Origin: Peltaster fructicola
Taxonomy: Eukaryota > Ascomycota > Dothideomycetes
NCBI GenBank assembly: GCA_001592805.2
Contig: CP051139.1
Coordinates: forward strand, 2,666,001 to 2,730,000
Direction of reading: 5' to 3'
DNA length: 64,000 nucleotides
Shown: in pieces, positions 10,260 to 21,195 of the stretch
Layout: the number at the start of each line of letters is the position of its first letter
How positions within the stretch are numbered: the first letter of the stretch is position 1
Position numbers and translations under genes: made by a program
Notes under the pieces: model-generated
What the model saw: only the letters and a program-made list of their open reading frames with translations
Databases searched by the model: none
Told to the model about the DNA's origin: nothing

Positions 10260-12109
10260 ATGCCAGTCCTCACAGTGAACAGAGATGCACTTTGGGAGGC
10301 TCTAGGTCAGAAGTACGACCATGAAGCCTTCGATCAGCTGTGCTTCGAATATGGCCTGGAAATCGACGAGACCACCGAGGACTCATACAAACTGGACATA
10401 GGTGCGAATCGATACGACCTCCTTTGTCTGGAAGGTCTCGCAATGGCATTGGGCGTTTTCATCGGGAAGAAGGACGTGCCTATCTTCAAAGCACTGCCAC
10501 CTAAGGACGGCAAAATGCTCGAGGTTACCGTTCAACAGGAGACCGAAACCGTGAGACCCTACTTCTCAGCAGCTGTGCTGAGAGGAGTCAAGCTCGACGC
10601 AGCAAGATACGACTCATTCATCGCATTACAAGACAAACTCCATCAGAACCTGGCACGACAACGTACGCTTGTTGCCATAGGCACACATGATCTGTCCACC
10701 ATCCAAGGTCCCTTCACATACGAGGCACTTCCACCTCAGGACATTGATTTCGCGCCACTGAACCAGACCAAGTCCATGAAGGGCAACGAGATCATGGAGT
10801 TCTACGAAGTACGTGTAAAGACAAGGTGCCAAAGACGAGGCTAACTCGTGAATAGAAGGACTCTCATCTACGTCGATATCTGCCCATCATTAGAGACAAA
10901 CCACGCTATCCAATCATATACGACTCCAAACGAACAGTTCTATCGATGCCGCCGATCATCAACAGCAATCACAGCAAAATAACACTGGACACGCGGGACA
11001 TCTTCATCGACATCACAGCAACTGATAGGACGAAACTCGAGGTCGTCAACAACATCATCTGTGCGATGTTCAGCCAGTACTGTACGGAACCATTCACAGT
11101 TGAGCAAGTGAAGGTCATCTCACCACACAACAATGAGAGCAGGATTACTCCTGACTTGTCACCACGTCAGACGACGGCTAGTGCATCTTTCATCAATAGC
11201 GTCTGCGGTCTGAAGCTGTCAAGAGACGAACTTTGCACTAAGCTGGCTCGTATGAGCTACTCCGCCATCCCATCCAAGACGAACGACGATCTGCTTGACG
11301 TAGCGATACCTGTGACTCGTGCAGATGTCTTCCACCAAGCAGATATCATGGAGGATGTGGCCGTTGCTTATGGCTTCAACAACCTTCCCCGACACTTCCC
11401 TTCTACATCCTCTTCAGTTGCAGCAGCACTACCTATTAACAAGCTAGGCGACATCGTCAGGCTCGAATCTGCAATGGCTGGCTGGTCCGAGGTGATGCCT
11501 CTGATTCTGTGTTCTCACGACGAGAATTATGCATGGCTCAACAAATCAGACGATGGGAAGGCTGTACGACTACAGAATCCAAAGACGGCAGAATACCAGA
11601 TTGTACGAACATCACTCATACCAGGTCTGTTGAAGACAATCCGAGAGAACCGCAAGCATGCAGTGCCAATGCGTATATTCGAAGTTAGCGACGTTGGCTT
11701 CAAGGACGCCAGTCTGGAGCGACGATCCCGAAATGAGCGACACTTTGCAGCGTGCTTCTACGGCAAAACCAGCGGATTCGAGCAAGTTCACGGTCTCCTC
11801 GATCGTGTTATGCTTATGCTGCGATCGGCGTTTATCACAAGAGAAGATGGACTTGCCAAGCCGAAACTCCAGGGTTACTTCATCGAAGAGGTTGACGGTA
11901 TGTTTGACTCGTCTGATGCTGCCAGTCACTAATATTCAACAGACTCAACTTACCTGCAGGGACATGCGGCAGCAGTATATCTTCAGCTCGCTGGCCAAGA
12001 ACCACTACGCATCGGCACTTTCGGCATCTTACATCCTGCAGTGCTCAAGCACTTCGAGCTACCATACCCAGCCTCAACCTTGGAGCTAAACCTGGAGGTC
12101 TTCCTATAG
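10260..12109 (+). CDS. frs1: Cytosolic phenylalanyl-tRNA synthetase beta subunit
   Basis: Three exons, 10260-10808, 10856-11897 and 11943-12109 (introns 47 and 45 nt), 585 aa, close to the yeast Frs1 length. The start is MPVLTVNRDALWEALG, typical of eukaryotic PheRS beta. The B3/4 region (residues ~100-300) and B5 domain (LKLSRDELCTKLARMSYSA) are present, followed by the catalytic-like core with RTSLIPGLLKTIRENR and the IFEVSDVGF strand. The protein pairs with the alpha subunit in an (alpha-beta)2 enzyme that charges tRNA-Phe in the cytosol. The third exon is needed for the conserved GTFGILHPAVLKHFELPYPA end, which supports the last splice. An 11-bp tandem duplication covers the stop codon. 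Convergent with the Spp1 gene, 102 bp apart. Confidence 0.95.
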
Positions 12110-12121
12110 ACTTCCTATAGA
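12100..12121 (+). repeat. 11-bp tandem duplication over the frs1 stop codon
   Basis: CTTCCTATAGA occurs twice head-to-tail (12100-12110 and 12111-12121). The first copy contains the last codons and TAG stop of the PheRS beta gene. It reads as a recent small duplication; the protein end is not changed because the first stop is kept. Confidence 0.75.
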
Positions 12122-12211
12122 CATGGTACACAGCGAGATGACAACACGAGGATAAGATGTTGTACATGATTGTTATTGTCTGGAACCATCCTATCGATCT
12201 CATGACACTGA

Positions 12212-14341
12212 TCATACTGTCGTGTCCATTGGCTCTGTGGCGGTCGAGACATGCTGCTCATCTGCTTGTGCCTCCGCCATTGTATGGTCGGCCTTGTGAT
12301 CCTCCTTGGCAGCATGAACTTCGATCTGTGCAGACTCTTCGCCAAACATTCGCGATCTCGCTCTGATAGAGGCACGCTCTCTGATGTCTTGTTCTCGTTG
12401 CTCAAGACTACGCATACGGTCCGAATTATCGGTCATCTCGAAGCGCACATCATCAACGGTGAGCTTGCTCCAATCAGTGTGTCGTGCACATTTCTTCCGT
12501 GTGCACACCTGACTGTCTTGTGGCTCCTTGCCAATCGAGTCCTCTGTCGCAGTAAGGGCTGACTCCTCCAGTGTCTCCAGCTCGAACGCTTGCTGACCTT
12601 GGGGTGACTGTCGCCATTCTGCGAACTCTTCCTCGGTCCATTCAAGACGCGAGTCAAACCCACAGTATTCCTTTGGCTTGAGATCCTTCTCTGATGCTGC
12701 GCGACTAGCTTCATTCTTGACATAAGTGATGAACTTGAGTCGGTCCTTGAGCAGCTGGTGACGCTGTCGAGCCTGTTCCTTTTGTGTAGATATGGTTTTC
12801 ACGGCATCGCTTTCGAGCTCTGTCATGCCCTCGTCTGCGTCAACACCGTTACCAGAGGGTGTGGCTGGTGGTGATAGAACGCCATTGCCGAGCTCTCGAA
12901 ACTCGCCCGACGAATTGGTCTGGTCGAGCATTGCTCGAACCTCTCTTGTGCTCAGAAGACTACCACGCGCGTCAGAGACCTTCGAGTCCACAACACCGCT
13001 CTTGCGTCTGCTGGCACGATCTTTGTGGGCTTGCTCTGCGCCTCTCGAGTTGGCTGCCATCTGTCTGAAATATAGCACACCACACTCGTCGCTGCAATAC
13101 TTCGAGGTAGCGCCATTCTTAGCATTTCGACCGACTCTTGCAGGCAGCCTGCAGCCTTGCCTACGACAAATGCGCTTCCACGACGTCCTACCAATGCCAG
13201 CCTCTGCACAGCGCGGACAGATGTACTTGTCGATGAGGTTCTTATCTCGCTCCTCGATGGAGACACACTTGCCGTGAAACCAGTCATCGCAGCCTCCGTC
13301 ACAACCGATCATGAAGGTACCATTATCAGGCTTTCGGCAGAGGCAGTAGACGTCTCCGCTGCCTTCAACATCCTCGTCCGAGTCGGCCATAGACTCGTCG
13401 TCCTCTTCGTAGTCTTCCGCAAGCGCATCAGAGGGTGTAGGTGAAGATGCAGCAGGTGTGCCTTTTCTGCTGTCAGTCTTGATCGCTAAGGCCTTGACGT
13501 CGAGCTTGCGCTTCTTCGGAGGCTTCTTAGCAGCAGTAGCTGTGCCCTTCTTTTTTGCTTTGGCGGGTGCTGGTCGCTTCTTCATGGTGGGTGGTGCTTG
13601 CTCTGTGGTTGGGAGAGCAACGGAGGACTCGCGAAGGGGTGAGTGGACGTGAGTGGTTGTTTTTAGAGGGTCTTTGAGGAATCTGCCCTCTTGTGGATGC
13701 TCTTGAGGACTTGGTGCTGCTTCTAGCTTGATTGCGACTGAGTGTCTTTCAGTCTCTGGCGCCGCATGTGAATCATCCAAGGTCAATTCACTCTTCGCGC
13801 GAACGTCATCTTCTTGCTTTTGAGGTGACGGGACAGTAGTCTCGGTATTAGACATAGTCTTCAGCGGCGGCAAAACGACGCCTGACGATACACTGCTCTT
13901 CCTCTGCTCCGGCGATCGCGATGCCACATGGTACTGTTTGAGAGTAGGCGAGCTCATCTTTCTCACACCTCCGACTGGCGGAGGTGGCAATTCGAACGTG
14001 CCTCCAGTCGCATATCCACCACTTCCTCTTCTCGACTGCGTCTCCACAGGACTATGGCTCTGCGTGGTCTGCGCTGTTGGCACCGGCGCGATCTGTTCTG
14101 GAATGCTGCTCAGCGATGAAGCAACTGGCTGTCGGGGTTGCGGTGGGACGTAGACTGGCAGATGCGCGTGGTGAGTCTCTGGTGATTGCACATAGCTGAT
14201 GGGAGGTAGGCTGTCGCGTCGCAGTACTGGAGATTGTTGTTCGCCTTGTCCATCGCCTATACCTGCTGATGGGTGCTGCGTTTGCTCATCCTTCCCTTCC
14301 GATGGTGAAGGATTGAGCAGTGAAGACAAGCTGAGAGACAT
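12212..14341 (-). CDS. spp1: COMPASS subunit Spp1/CFP1-like PHD-finger protein
   Basis: Single exon, 709 aa. The first ~325 residues are disordered (Pro, Ser, Thr; a Lys-rich patch near 254-285 looks like a nuclear signal) and end in an acidic run. A PHD finger at residues 331-378 ([18 protein letters not shown], then CDDWFHGKC and YICPRC) has the complete Cys4-His-Cys3 ligand set. A second Cys cluster (C392, C397, C416, C420: ICRRQGC then YCSDEC) follows at the spacing seen in fungal Spp1. Spp1 reads H3K4me3 and is part of the Set1/COMPASS histone methyltransferase. The C-terminal third carries helical regions including a [11 protein letters not shown]-like Cys/His motif as in Cfp1/Spp1 proteins. 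Much longer than the 353-aa yeast protein, as is usual in filamentous fungi. Confidence 0.88.
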   Translation of the reverse strand: MSLSLSSLLNPSPSEGKDEQTQHPSAGIGDGQGEQQSPVLRRDSLPPISYVQSPETHHAHLPVYVPPQPRQPVASSLSSIPEQIAPVPTAQTTQSHSPVETQSRRGSGGYATGGTFELPPPPVGGVRKMSSPTLKQYHVASRSPEQRKSSVSSGVVLPPLKTMSNTETTVPSPQKQEDDVRAKSELTLDDSHAAPETERHSVAIKLEAAPSPQEHPQEGRFLKDPLKTTTHVHSPLRESSVALPTTEQAPPTMKKRPAPAKAKKKGTATAAKKPPKKRKLDVKALAIKTDSRKGTPAASSPTPSDALAEDYEEDDESMADSDEDVEGSGDVYCLCRKPDNGTFMIGCDGGCDDWFHGKCVSIEERDKNLIDKYICPRCAEAGIGRTSWKRICRRQGCRLPARVGRNAKNGATSKYCSDECGVLYFRQMAANSRGAEQAHKDRASRRKSGVVDSKVSDARGSLLSTREVRAMLDQTNSSGEFRELGNGVLSPPATPSGNGVDADEGMTELESDAVKTISTQKEQARQRHQLLKDRLKFITYVKNEASRAASEKDLKPKEYCGFDSRLEWTEEEFAEWRQSPQGQQAFELETLEESALTATEDSIGKEPQDSQVCTRKKCARHTDWSKLTVDDVRFEMTDNSDRMRSLEQREQDIRERASIRARSRMFGEESAQIEVHAAKEDHKADHTMAEAQADEQHVSTATEPMDTTV

Positions 14342-14548
14342 CGTCTTGTGTCTAAGACATTGTGGCTACTCCGTCTAATGTTTGGACAGGGTATGGAGCG
14401 ACAACTCTGAGAGCTTCATTCTTAGCGCGACGCCTCGTTTTCTAACATGCATTCCGCGTGCTGCATGACAACGTCACCCCATCCCAACGTTCAACAGACA
14501 GTACATGTCCTACAGGTGACGGATGATCTGTGATCTGTCACTTCCAAC

Positions 14549-15544
14549 ATGTACTTCGACGCTGTACTCCTTGTACGAAGCAGCTTCATCGGTGCAGCGG
14601 TCATAGTGAGCAGATTCGACGCACGACTGAGTAGTGGCTGAGAGTGGTAGGTGTTGATCTCCTATCTTGTCCCTGCCTTTCGCTCGAGATTCCTGGACTA
14701 TGGTGCTCGATCATCTACAGCAGATCAGTCTTCTGCCGAGGAAGAAAAGCGTGCCTTGTTACGAAGCAGTGGCGTCGCCTCGGTCCTGGACAGTCTAGCT
14801 AAGATCAAAGTGCCTCACAGCTGGTTTACTTCATTCTATGCTGTATCGGTCGGCCTGTCTCTGCTGTGGGTCAGCGTCCTACCACTGCGCTCACATCTAA
14901 GGGATGTCTACTTACTTGACCATCGTCGACCGTCGATGTCCATCACACGAACTAAGCTCGCCTGGTTTCTGATGCTTTGTCAAGGCGTACGCCGACTCGC
15001 CGAGTGTCTGCTTCTGTCCGAGCCATCCAAGTCAACGATGTGGGCAGGCCACTGGCTGGTAGGCCTGTTCTTCTATGTTGGTATGAGTGTGGCCATCTGG
15101 ATTGAAGGCGTACCTGCGCTTCTGAAGCACGAGTTCTCCGTCCATGACCTCGAGATTGCCTTCCCGGACCTGCAAGCCTCGATCTTCCTCTTGCTGTTCT
15201 TACTTGCAAGCGGCATCCAACATGACTGTCATGCATATCTAGCATCACTAAAGAAGAAGTCTTACAATCCCAAGACAAGCACGACCGACTACCGCTTTCC
15301 AGACTTCCCAGCATTTAGTATCTGTCTAACGCCACACTACCTGATGGAATGCCTGATCTATCTCTCGTTGGCAGGATTGGCAGCTCCAGCCGGGCAATGG
15401 GCGAATGCAACCATCTTATGTGCTCTTGCATTCGTTGTCACCAACCTTGGAGTTACGGCTGTCGGCACACGCAGGTGGTATGCACGAAAGTTTGGAAAAG
15501 ATGCAGTCAAAGGCAGAGCAGCGATGATCCCGTACATTCTTTAA
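14549..15544 (+). CDS. dfg10: Polyprenol reductase (DFG10/SRD5A3 family)
   Basis: Exon 1 (14549-14605, 19 codons) and exon 2 (14651-15544) are joined over a 45-nt intron, giving 316 aa. The 5' exon supplies the first membrane helix (MYFDAVLLVRSSFIGAAVIV) that leads into LVPAFRSRFLDYGAR, the usual start of Dfg10 proteins; without it the frame has no ATG. Several hydrophobic helices follow, and the C-terminal steroid 5-alpha-reductase-type domain shows GIQHDCHAYLASLKK, LTPHYLMECLIYLSLA and TRRWYARKFG. The enzyme reduces the alpha-isoprene of polyprenol to make dolichol for N-glycosylation in the ER. Its stop codon is only 9 bp from that of the convergent ferric reductase gene, so the transcripts must overlap. 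Confidence 0.88.
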
Positions 15545-15553
15545 AAGTACATT

Positions 15554-17487
15554 CTATAGAGCGAAGCTCTCATCCCAGAACCATACTGTACGGCCAGCAT
15601 ATACGTAATGCGACACCTCCTTGCGCACAGCCTGACCTAGTGCTCGTGGACCGCAGACAACAATAGCGACTCTCTCGTCAGCACTAGTCGAGAAGACTTG
15701 TTTCACGAGGTGAGATATAGCCGGTCGTCCAGCATAGAGCGGAAGTTCTGTTCTATCTGTAGCTGGCTCCTCCTTCGACAGCAGATTGGAGCGTTCTTCC
15801 ATCTCAATGCCTTGATCTTCAGACTCAAGTGCGGGTTTGCCGTAAAGCTCAGGTTCTGCGTCCTGCAGCAATCCAGATTCTTCAGAACGTGTGATATGTA
15901 TGCGAAGCCTCTCAAGGAAACCTGCCCTGTCGTCTTTTGGCAAAGCCCATGCGACGTCAGCTGGACTTCGTGCCACCCATACTGCGCTGATCTTCTGACG
16001 ACGATAGCTTCCCTTACTTGGGCTTAGATCTGCAAGCAGCTGTCGGTACAACGGCATGATGAACGTGGCGCCTATACCTCCAGCGATCAGCAATACGCGG
16101 TCGTAGCTGAGTAGTCTGTCAGAGTGTGATACGACACCGTATGGACCCTCAACGAGCAGACGGTGGACTTGTTTCCCAGAGCTTGCAGCCTTCGCAAGGG
16201 CAGCGGTATTTCCGGATTGTATTCGTGCAACGAAGCGTAGTATGCCGTCGATAGCTGGTACTGAGGAGAGTGTGAAAGGATTCTTAGCAAGTGCCGACTT
16301 AATGCCTTGCTCTGGAAGCGAGACATACGCATGCTGACCAGGCAGCCATCGAGCAGCGGCATCCTTGGAGCTCACCTCAACGCTGATATCGATCAGCTGC
16401 GTGCCTGGGATGACTGAAACTTTCGCGGTACTGTACGATCTCGTTGCCAGTGTTCTCAGGCCGACATTCAGTATAAGTACAGCTACAGTCTCGTAAATGT
16501 ACACTCTGAGGTGCTGGACGTGAAAGTAAAGCAGCGGCAAGATGGCAATCGAGAGGGTAATGTGGATTGCCAGGAAAATGCGATAGCTCCATCTTCGGAC
16601 TGCTACCAGCGAGCTTGTGCCTATGATGGTGAAGGATATGATGGCAGCCACACCGCAGATAACGTAGGCCTCCTGCAGTTTAGTGGCCAGCAGGTTGAAC
16701 CGTACGTAGAAGTTGAGGTACAAGATGACATGCAGGTACATCAGAAGTGTTACGATACGTCCGAGGATCTGGTGGACTGCGTTGAGAGTCTCATGACTTG
16801 CTTGCGTAAGCCATTGAAGTGGTGAGTACGGCGACTTGACGGCGAGAAGGTAGTGAAATGGCAGTTGAGAGGCAGCGACGATACCGAAGCGTTTGGTGAG
16901 ATGAAGATAGTCTTGAGAGGATCAGCGAGACTACACAATGCCGGAGCTACTCACCATCACCGGTCTGCAAGAAGCTCAGGAGAAGAAGCCAACTAGTCCA
17001 TACTGCTGCTGCACACACTTCGCCTTTGGTGCCAAGTTCGAGGCCGAAGACTGACACACCATCACCACACCACCAGCTTACCTGACGAAACATTGTCGAA
17101 GTGCTGCCAAGGAGGTTGCCGTGCCTGTGCAACGATTTGCGTACTGGTGAGCTAGGTTCAGCATCTATGCGCTGTCTTCTCGATCGTGCTTGTAGCCAGG
17201 TAATGAGAAAGAAGCCCTGCAGCGCCAGCAGAGGGAATACGACTGAGAGTTGTGCTATGCTGCCATACTGATCCAGTAGACGTCTTCGATCTTGTTTCTC
17301 AGCATCGGTCATCTCAAAGATGAATTTGTAGGACATTTTGACCATGTTCTGTTGGTGAGGACGGCCGCAGTTGGCTGGATGAGGATTTATTCGACCCTGC
17401 TGTCTTGTTCGATTATGCCATTCTACTTACTCTGGAAGCGTAATCTTTATACTCTTTGACCAGGTCACGAAGTCGCTCGTCGGACAT
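15554..17487 (-). CDS. FRE-type ferric reductase / transmembrane NADPH oxidoreductase 1
   Basis: Three exons, 17487-17431, 17348-16955 and 16911-15554, give 602 aa. The membrane domain has two bis-heme His pairs at the family spacing of 13 residues: HQILGRIVTLLMYLH and HITLSIAILPLLYFH. The cytosolic half has the FAD site (LPGQHAYVSLPEQG and NPFTLSSVP), an NADPH site (LIAGGIGATFIMPLYR) and the C-terminal CGP motif followed by VWFWDESFAL. FRE enzymes move electrons from NADPH across the plasma membrane to Fe(III) or Cu(II). The small first exon and the AAG acceptor of intron 2 (16912-16913) are inferred from family continuity (TGDDYLHLTKRFG). No siderophore or multicopper oxidase gene lies next to it. 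Confidence 0.88.
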
Positions 17488-18210
17488 CGGATCTCTCCGC
17501 AACGAAGATTCGCATTGGAGAGTGTCTACGTTGCAAGCAGATGCTTTGTCATCATCCGATCTATCTTTACCATATTCAACCGGTCATTTCCTCCTTCCAG
17601 CTTGATGCTCAGAACACTGCAGGTATGCAGGATTATGTCACGGAGCAGAGCCAGATATGAAGTGATGTCGACAATGTGGCACAGCTGGGAAGGGAGAGAG
17701 AGGGTCATTTCTATCCCTCTTTCCTACCATCTTTTAACGGCAAAGCCTTCTGACTACCTCTATCGTACAGCTCACTCTTTGGAATCATCATGCTTCCGCT
17801 AGACATTCAGACATGACGCATTCTGGTCTGCTTTCAGCCATGTGAAATATACGAGAGATTTGCGTCTACTACTGTGTCTGACGTGAGAGCTAGGAGAGCA
17901 CTACCTCGATCTCGGGATCCTCATGGCAGTTCGGCGCCGATTGTGTCTCTCCAGTCTGCAGCTCCTCCATCATGCTGCTCTCTGCATACAATCGCATCCT
18001 AAGGCGGGCACAAAGATGTCGTATAATGTGCCCAGGCAGGCATCTCGGCACATTGCCTCGCCACGCACCTGTCACTATCGTCTCCACACGTCACACAAGC
18101 TTTGATGCCGGCAAGTGATCGACGCAGGATGATCCTCTGATCGACATTCTATATAAGCCACGCGCAGTCCGCCATTGCCGCAAGCATCCTACTTCTCAGA
18201 TATTCTCAAG
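17488..18210. other. Divergent intergenic region, 723 bp
   Basis: Between the starts of ferric reductase 1 (-) and the carboxylesterase (+). Open frames here are under 100 codons and show no domain. A TATA element for the esterase is listed separately. Confidence 0.5.
18150..18157 (+). promoter_or_regulatory. TATA box of the carboxylesterase gene
   Basis: TATATAAG lies 61 bp upstream of the ATG at 18211, a usual fungal distance for a gene with a short 5' UTR. Position and consensus are the only evidence. Confidence 0.5.
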
Positions 18211-20009
18211 ATGTTGCTGGGAAGAACGACGCTCTTGGCGGCTCTGACGGGCACTGTTGTCGCTGGCGTGCCTCAAGAGAGAAGACAGCTTCTTGCGGCT
18301 CCAACAGCAATCATTAAAAATGGAACCGTCATAGGCTCGACAGACACACTCAATGGCGTAGATAGCTGGCTGGGCATCGAGTATGCACTACAACCTACCT
18401 CGACACGTAGATTGACCAACCCGACTGCGAACACCGCCTTTGGAACATTCACCGCGACCAACTCGCCGACCGCCTGTCCTGGGTACGAGAGGAGCATGCC
18501 TACACCTTCTGGTCTCTCACTTGAGGTCCAGACACTTCTCAACGAGCTACCGCTGTCTCAAGCAACCGGCCCATCAGGCGAGAACTGCCTCAACCTGAAT
18601 GTGCAGCGTACACATGGCGGTATGTGAGGACTCTCTGATCGACGATCACAGACTAACAGCATTAGTCAATGCATCTTCCAAGGTGCCTGTGCTCGTCTTC
18701 ATATATGGAGGTGGCTTCTCAAGTGGAAGTACGAGCGGTCCAACAGTAGATGGCACCTCATTCATCGTAAAGGCCAACTCTTTAGGACTTCCCTTGGTCT
18801 ATGTGGCCATGTCATACCGTCTCGCAGCGTTGGGCTTCCTTCCGGGCAAGGAGATGCAAGGAATCTCTAACCTTGGTCTTAAGGACCAAAGGCTAGCACT
18901 GAAATGGGTGCAAGAGAACATCGCAGCATTCGGTGGTGACCCTAGCAGGGTCACAATATGGGTACGAGCAAATCTCCTCCGTCCATAAGAACGCATGCTG
19001 ACTTTTGACACAGGGCGAGAGTGCTGGTTCTATCTCTGTCTTCGATCAGCTCATCATCGATGGAGGCGACAACAGCTACAATGGCGGCTCTCTATTCCAA
19101 GGAGCAATCATGAATTCCGGCAGCGCTGTGCCTGCGCTTGACATCAGCGCTCCTTACAACGAGAACATCTACAACCAGGTAGTCGCCAATTGCAATTGTT
19201 CGGGCGCCTCCGATACCTTGGCCTGTCTTCGCTCCGTCTCTTCTGAGACGATTATCAACGCTCAAGAGGCTCTCCCATCAGTGTTCGACAGATCTGCCCT
19301 GCATCTTGCCTTTTTCCCGCGACCAGACGCGACAGACAATTTCTACCCTGTCTCTCCAGATACTGCACTCACCGCGGGTCGATATGCGAAGGTTCCAATC
19401 ATCATCGGCGATCAGGAGGACGAAGGCACACTCTTCTCGCAAGTACAGAACAACATTACCACCAACGATGAGTTGATTGAATACATGGCAACGTACTTTC
19501 CTGAAACCAATCGGACTGATGTCGAGACTTTGGTCAACAGCTATCCCAACGACAACGGCTCAGCCGGATCGCCCTTCAGGACTGGTATCCTGTACAACTT
19601 GTACCCGCAATACAAGAGGCTGGCAGCTATCCTCGGTGACATCGTGTTCACCCTTTCAAGGCGAGTCTATCTTGCGCGTCTTCCATCGGATGTCAAGGCA
19701 TGGAGCTACCTCAACACCTACCTCTATGGCACTAGCCCACTGGGAACCTTCCACGCTTCGGATCTTCTCGAGAACCGTGTGGTACCCATCTCGTTGGCAT
19801 CACAAAACGCAACGCAGATCTATTACATCTCGTTCGCATACTATCAGGATCCGAACGCAATCACACCTGCAGTGCATTGGCCTCAGTGGGACAACACGAA
19901 TCGAAACATCTTGAACTTCACATTGCTTGATGTCGAGCTTGGCAAGGACAACTTCAGAGAGTCACAATATCAAACTCTCTCATCGTTGTTGAGTAGACTA
20001 AGGGCGTAA
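18211..20009 (+). CDS. Secreted type-B carboxylesterase/lipase
   Basis: Three exons, 18211-18619, 18666-18961 and 19014-20009, 566 aa. A signal peptide at residues ~1-18 (MLLGRTTLLAALTGTVVAG) is followed by a basic RR site, so the protein should be secreted. The alpha/beta-hydrolase core has the oxyanion loop FIYGGGFSSG, the nucleophile elbow GESAG (Ser at about 238, at the very start of exon 3), an acidic region GDQEDEGTLF and the catalytic-His region GTFHASDLL. This family cleaves ester bonds of lipids, waxes or plant phenolic esters; the substrate cannot be told from sequence. I start at 18211 rather than 18175 because the later Met directly precedes the signal peptide. Convergent with the methyltransferase gene, 33 bp between stops. 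Confidence 0.9.
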
Positions 20010-20042
20010 AATGGTCTAGACGGGTACACGAATAATGCTATC

Positions 20043-20924
20043 TTACCTATTCACAGCTCTAACGACCCATAGCGGATCTCGTGAGTTCATCCCAATCATG
20101 CCCATGAAGTTTTGTAAAGTGTTACCTGAAGCTTGTTGCTCCTCGAGCCGACCATTGCTGAGCTCGACAATCTCAATGTCACTCCAGCCAGCGAATTGGA
20201 GGTAGTCTCCGACCATCAGAAGGCGTTCATCCTCGCTGATCCCCAGCCACCTCGCCACAGCTTTGGTCGGGAAGCACCGGTTGCTAATGGTCAGATGGAC
20301 ACGACCTCCCTGTTTTGTGACCTCTCGTAGACTCTTCAGCACTTCTACCGGCTTGTTGAGATAATCGATCGATACCACGCAGGTCGCGGCATCGAGCTTC
20401 TCATCCTCTGTGGTACCGACAGCTCCAGCCTTTGTCAACGGGCCGGCGATGTCTGGCGTGTCATTGAGATCAATGAGCAGGCGACCACTGTTCAGAAGCT
20501 CGTTGGCATCCAGTTCAGCTTTGTTCATGCCCATTCCAATGATCTTCAGCTGGCCAGACGACGCAGCATCTTCCACGGGACCAGGATAGTGACTGATCCA
20601 GGATGAGCAGAAGTCGAGAATCCTGCCTCGATGAGGAAGGACCGTATCGTAGTACTCTCGTAACGACGCGATAGCACGGTCATCGATGTGTGTCACGTAT
20701 CGTGGAGAGCTGTAGAACCCGCCATCTCGAGATTCATCCATACGCTTGAAATCTTCGGGCTCATAAGGCCATGAAGTGTGACGTGGAGTGAAAGTCCTCA
20801 CTGGGGATGCCGGCGAGGCTGCGCTCATAATTGATGCTCGTCGCTGCAATGCTAATGATGCCGCAATCAGAACGCCACAGGTGAGTGGTAATGGCCGAAG
20901 GATAGGACGAATGAGAGACTGCAT
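20043..20924 (-). CDS. SAM-dependent methyltransferase-like protein (type 11)
   Basis: Single exon, 293 aa. The N-terminus (QSLIRPILRPLPL, then a hydrophobic stretch to residue 26 and RR) looks like a mitochondrial presequence or a membrane anchor. The core follows the Rossmann-like methyltransferase order: GRILDFCSSWISHYP replaces the usual GxGxG motif I, LKIIGMGMNKAELDAN is motif post-I, and DAATCVVSIDYLNKPVEVL is the motif II/III region. Similar fungal and algal proteins lack a known substrate. The unusual motif I (DFCSSWISHYP rather than Asp-x-Gly-x-Gly) is characteristic of this subgroup, so SAM binding is likely but activity is inferred. Confidence 0.72.
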   Translation of the reverse strand: MQSLIRPILRPLPLTCGVLIAASLALQRRASIMSAASPASPVRTFTPRHTSWPYEPEDFKRMDESRDGGFYSSPRYVTHIDDRAIASLREYYDTVLPHRGRILDFCSSWISHYPGPVEDAASSGQLKIIGMGMNKAELDANELLNSGRLLIDLNDTPDIAGPLTKAGAVGTTEDEKLDAATCVVSIDYLNKPVEVLKSLREVTKQGGRVHLTISNRCFPTKAVARWLGISEDERLLMVGDYLQFAGWSDIEIVELSNGRLEEQQASGNTLQNFMGMIGMNSRDPLWVVRAVNR

Positions 20925-21195
20925 GAAGTACGCTTACCAACGACGAAAACTACTGCTCGCAAGATTAATGTATTTGGTGGTGGCTCAGAGGCATGTTGGA
21001 AGAGCTGCATGGTAGTGTAGCTAGGACGACATAATGCGCGTCATCGTTCTTGGACGAACATCGTACCATCAAGGCTGATGTCAATTTCGAAACGAGCTTG
21101 GACCCCGAAGCGCCTAGCTCCAGAACATACATGTATACAAAGTCCAGCTCCTCGTCATAACAATTGCTCAAGCATTACAATTTTTACCGCGAGGC

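Noticed and set aside
12212-15544. Idea that spp1, dfg10 and the ferric reductase form a functional cluster
   Set aside because: Chromatin, dolichol synthesis and iron reduction share no pathway; close packing is general in this genome.
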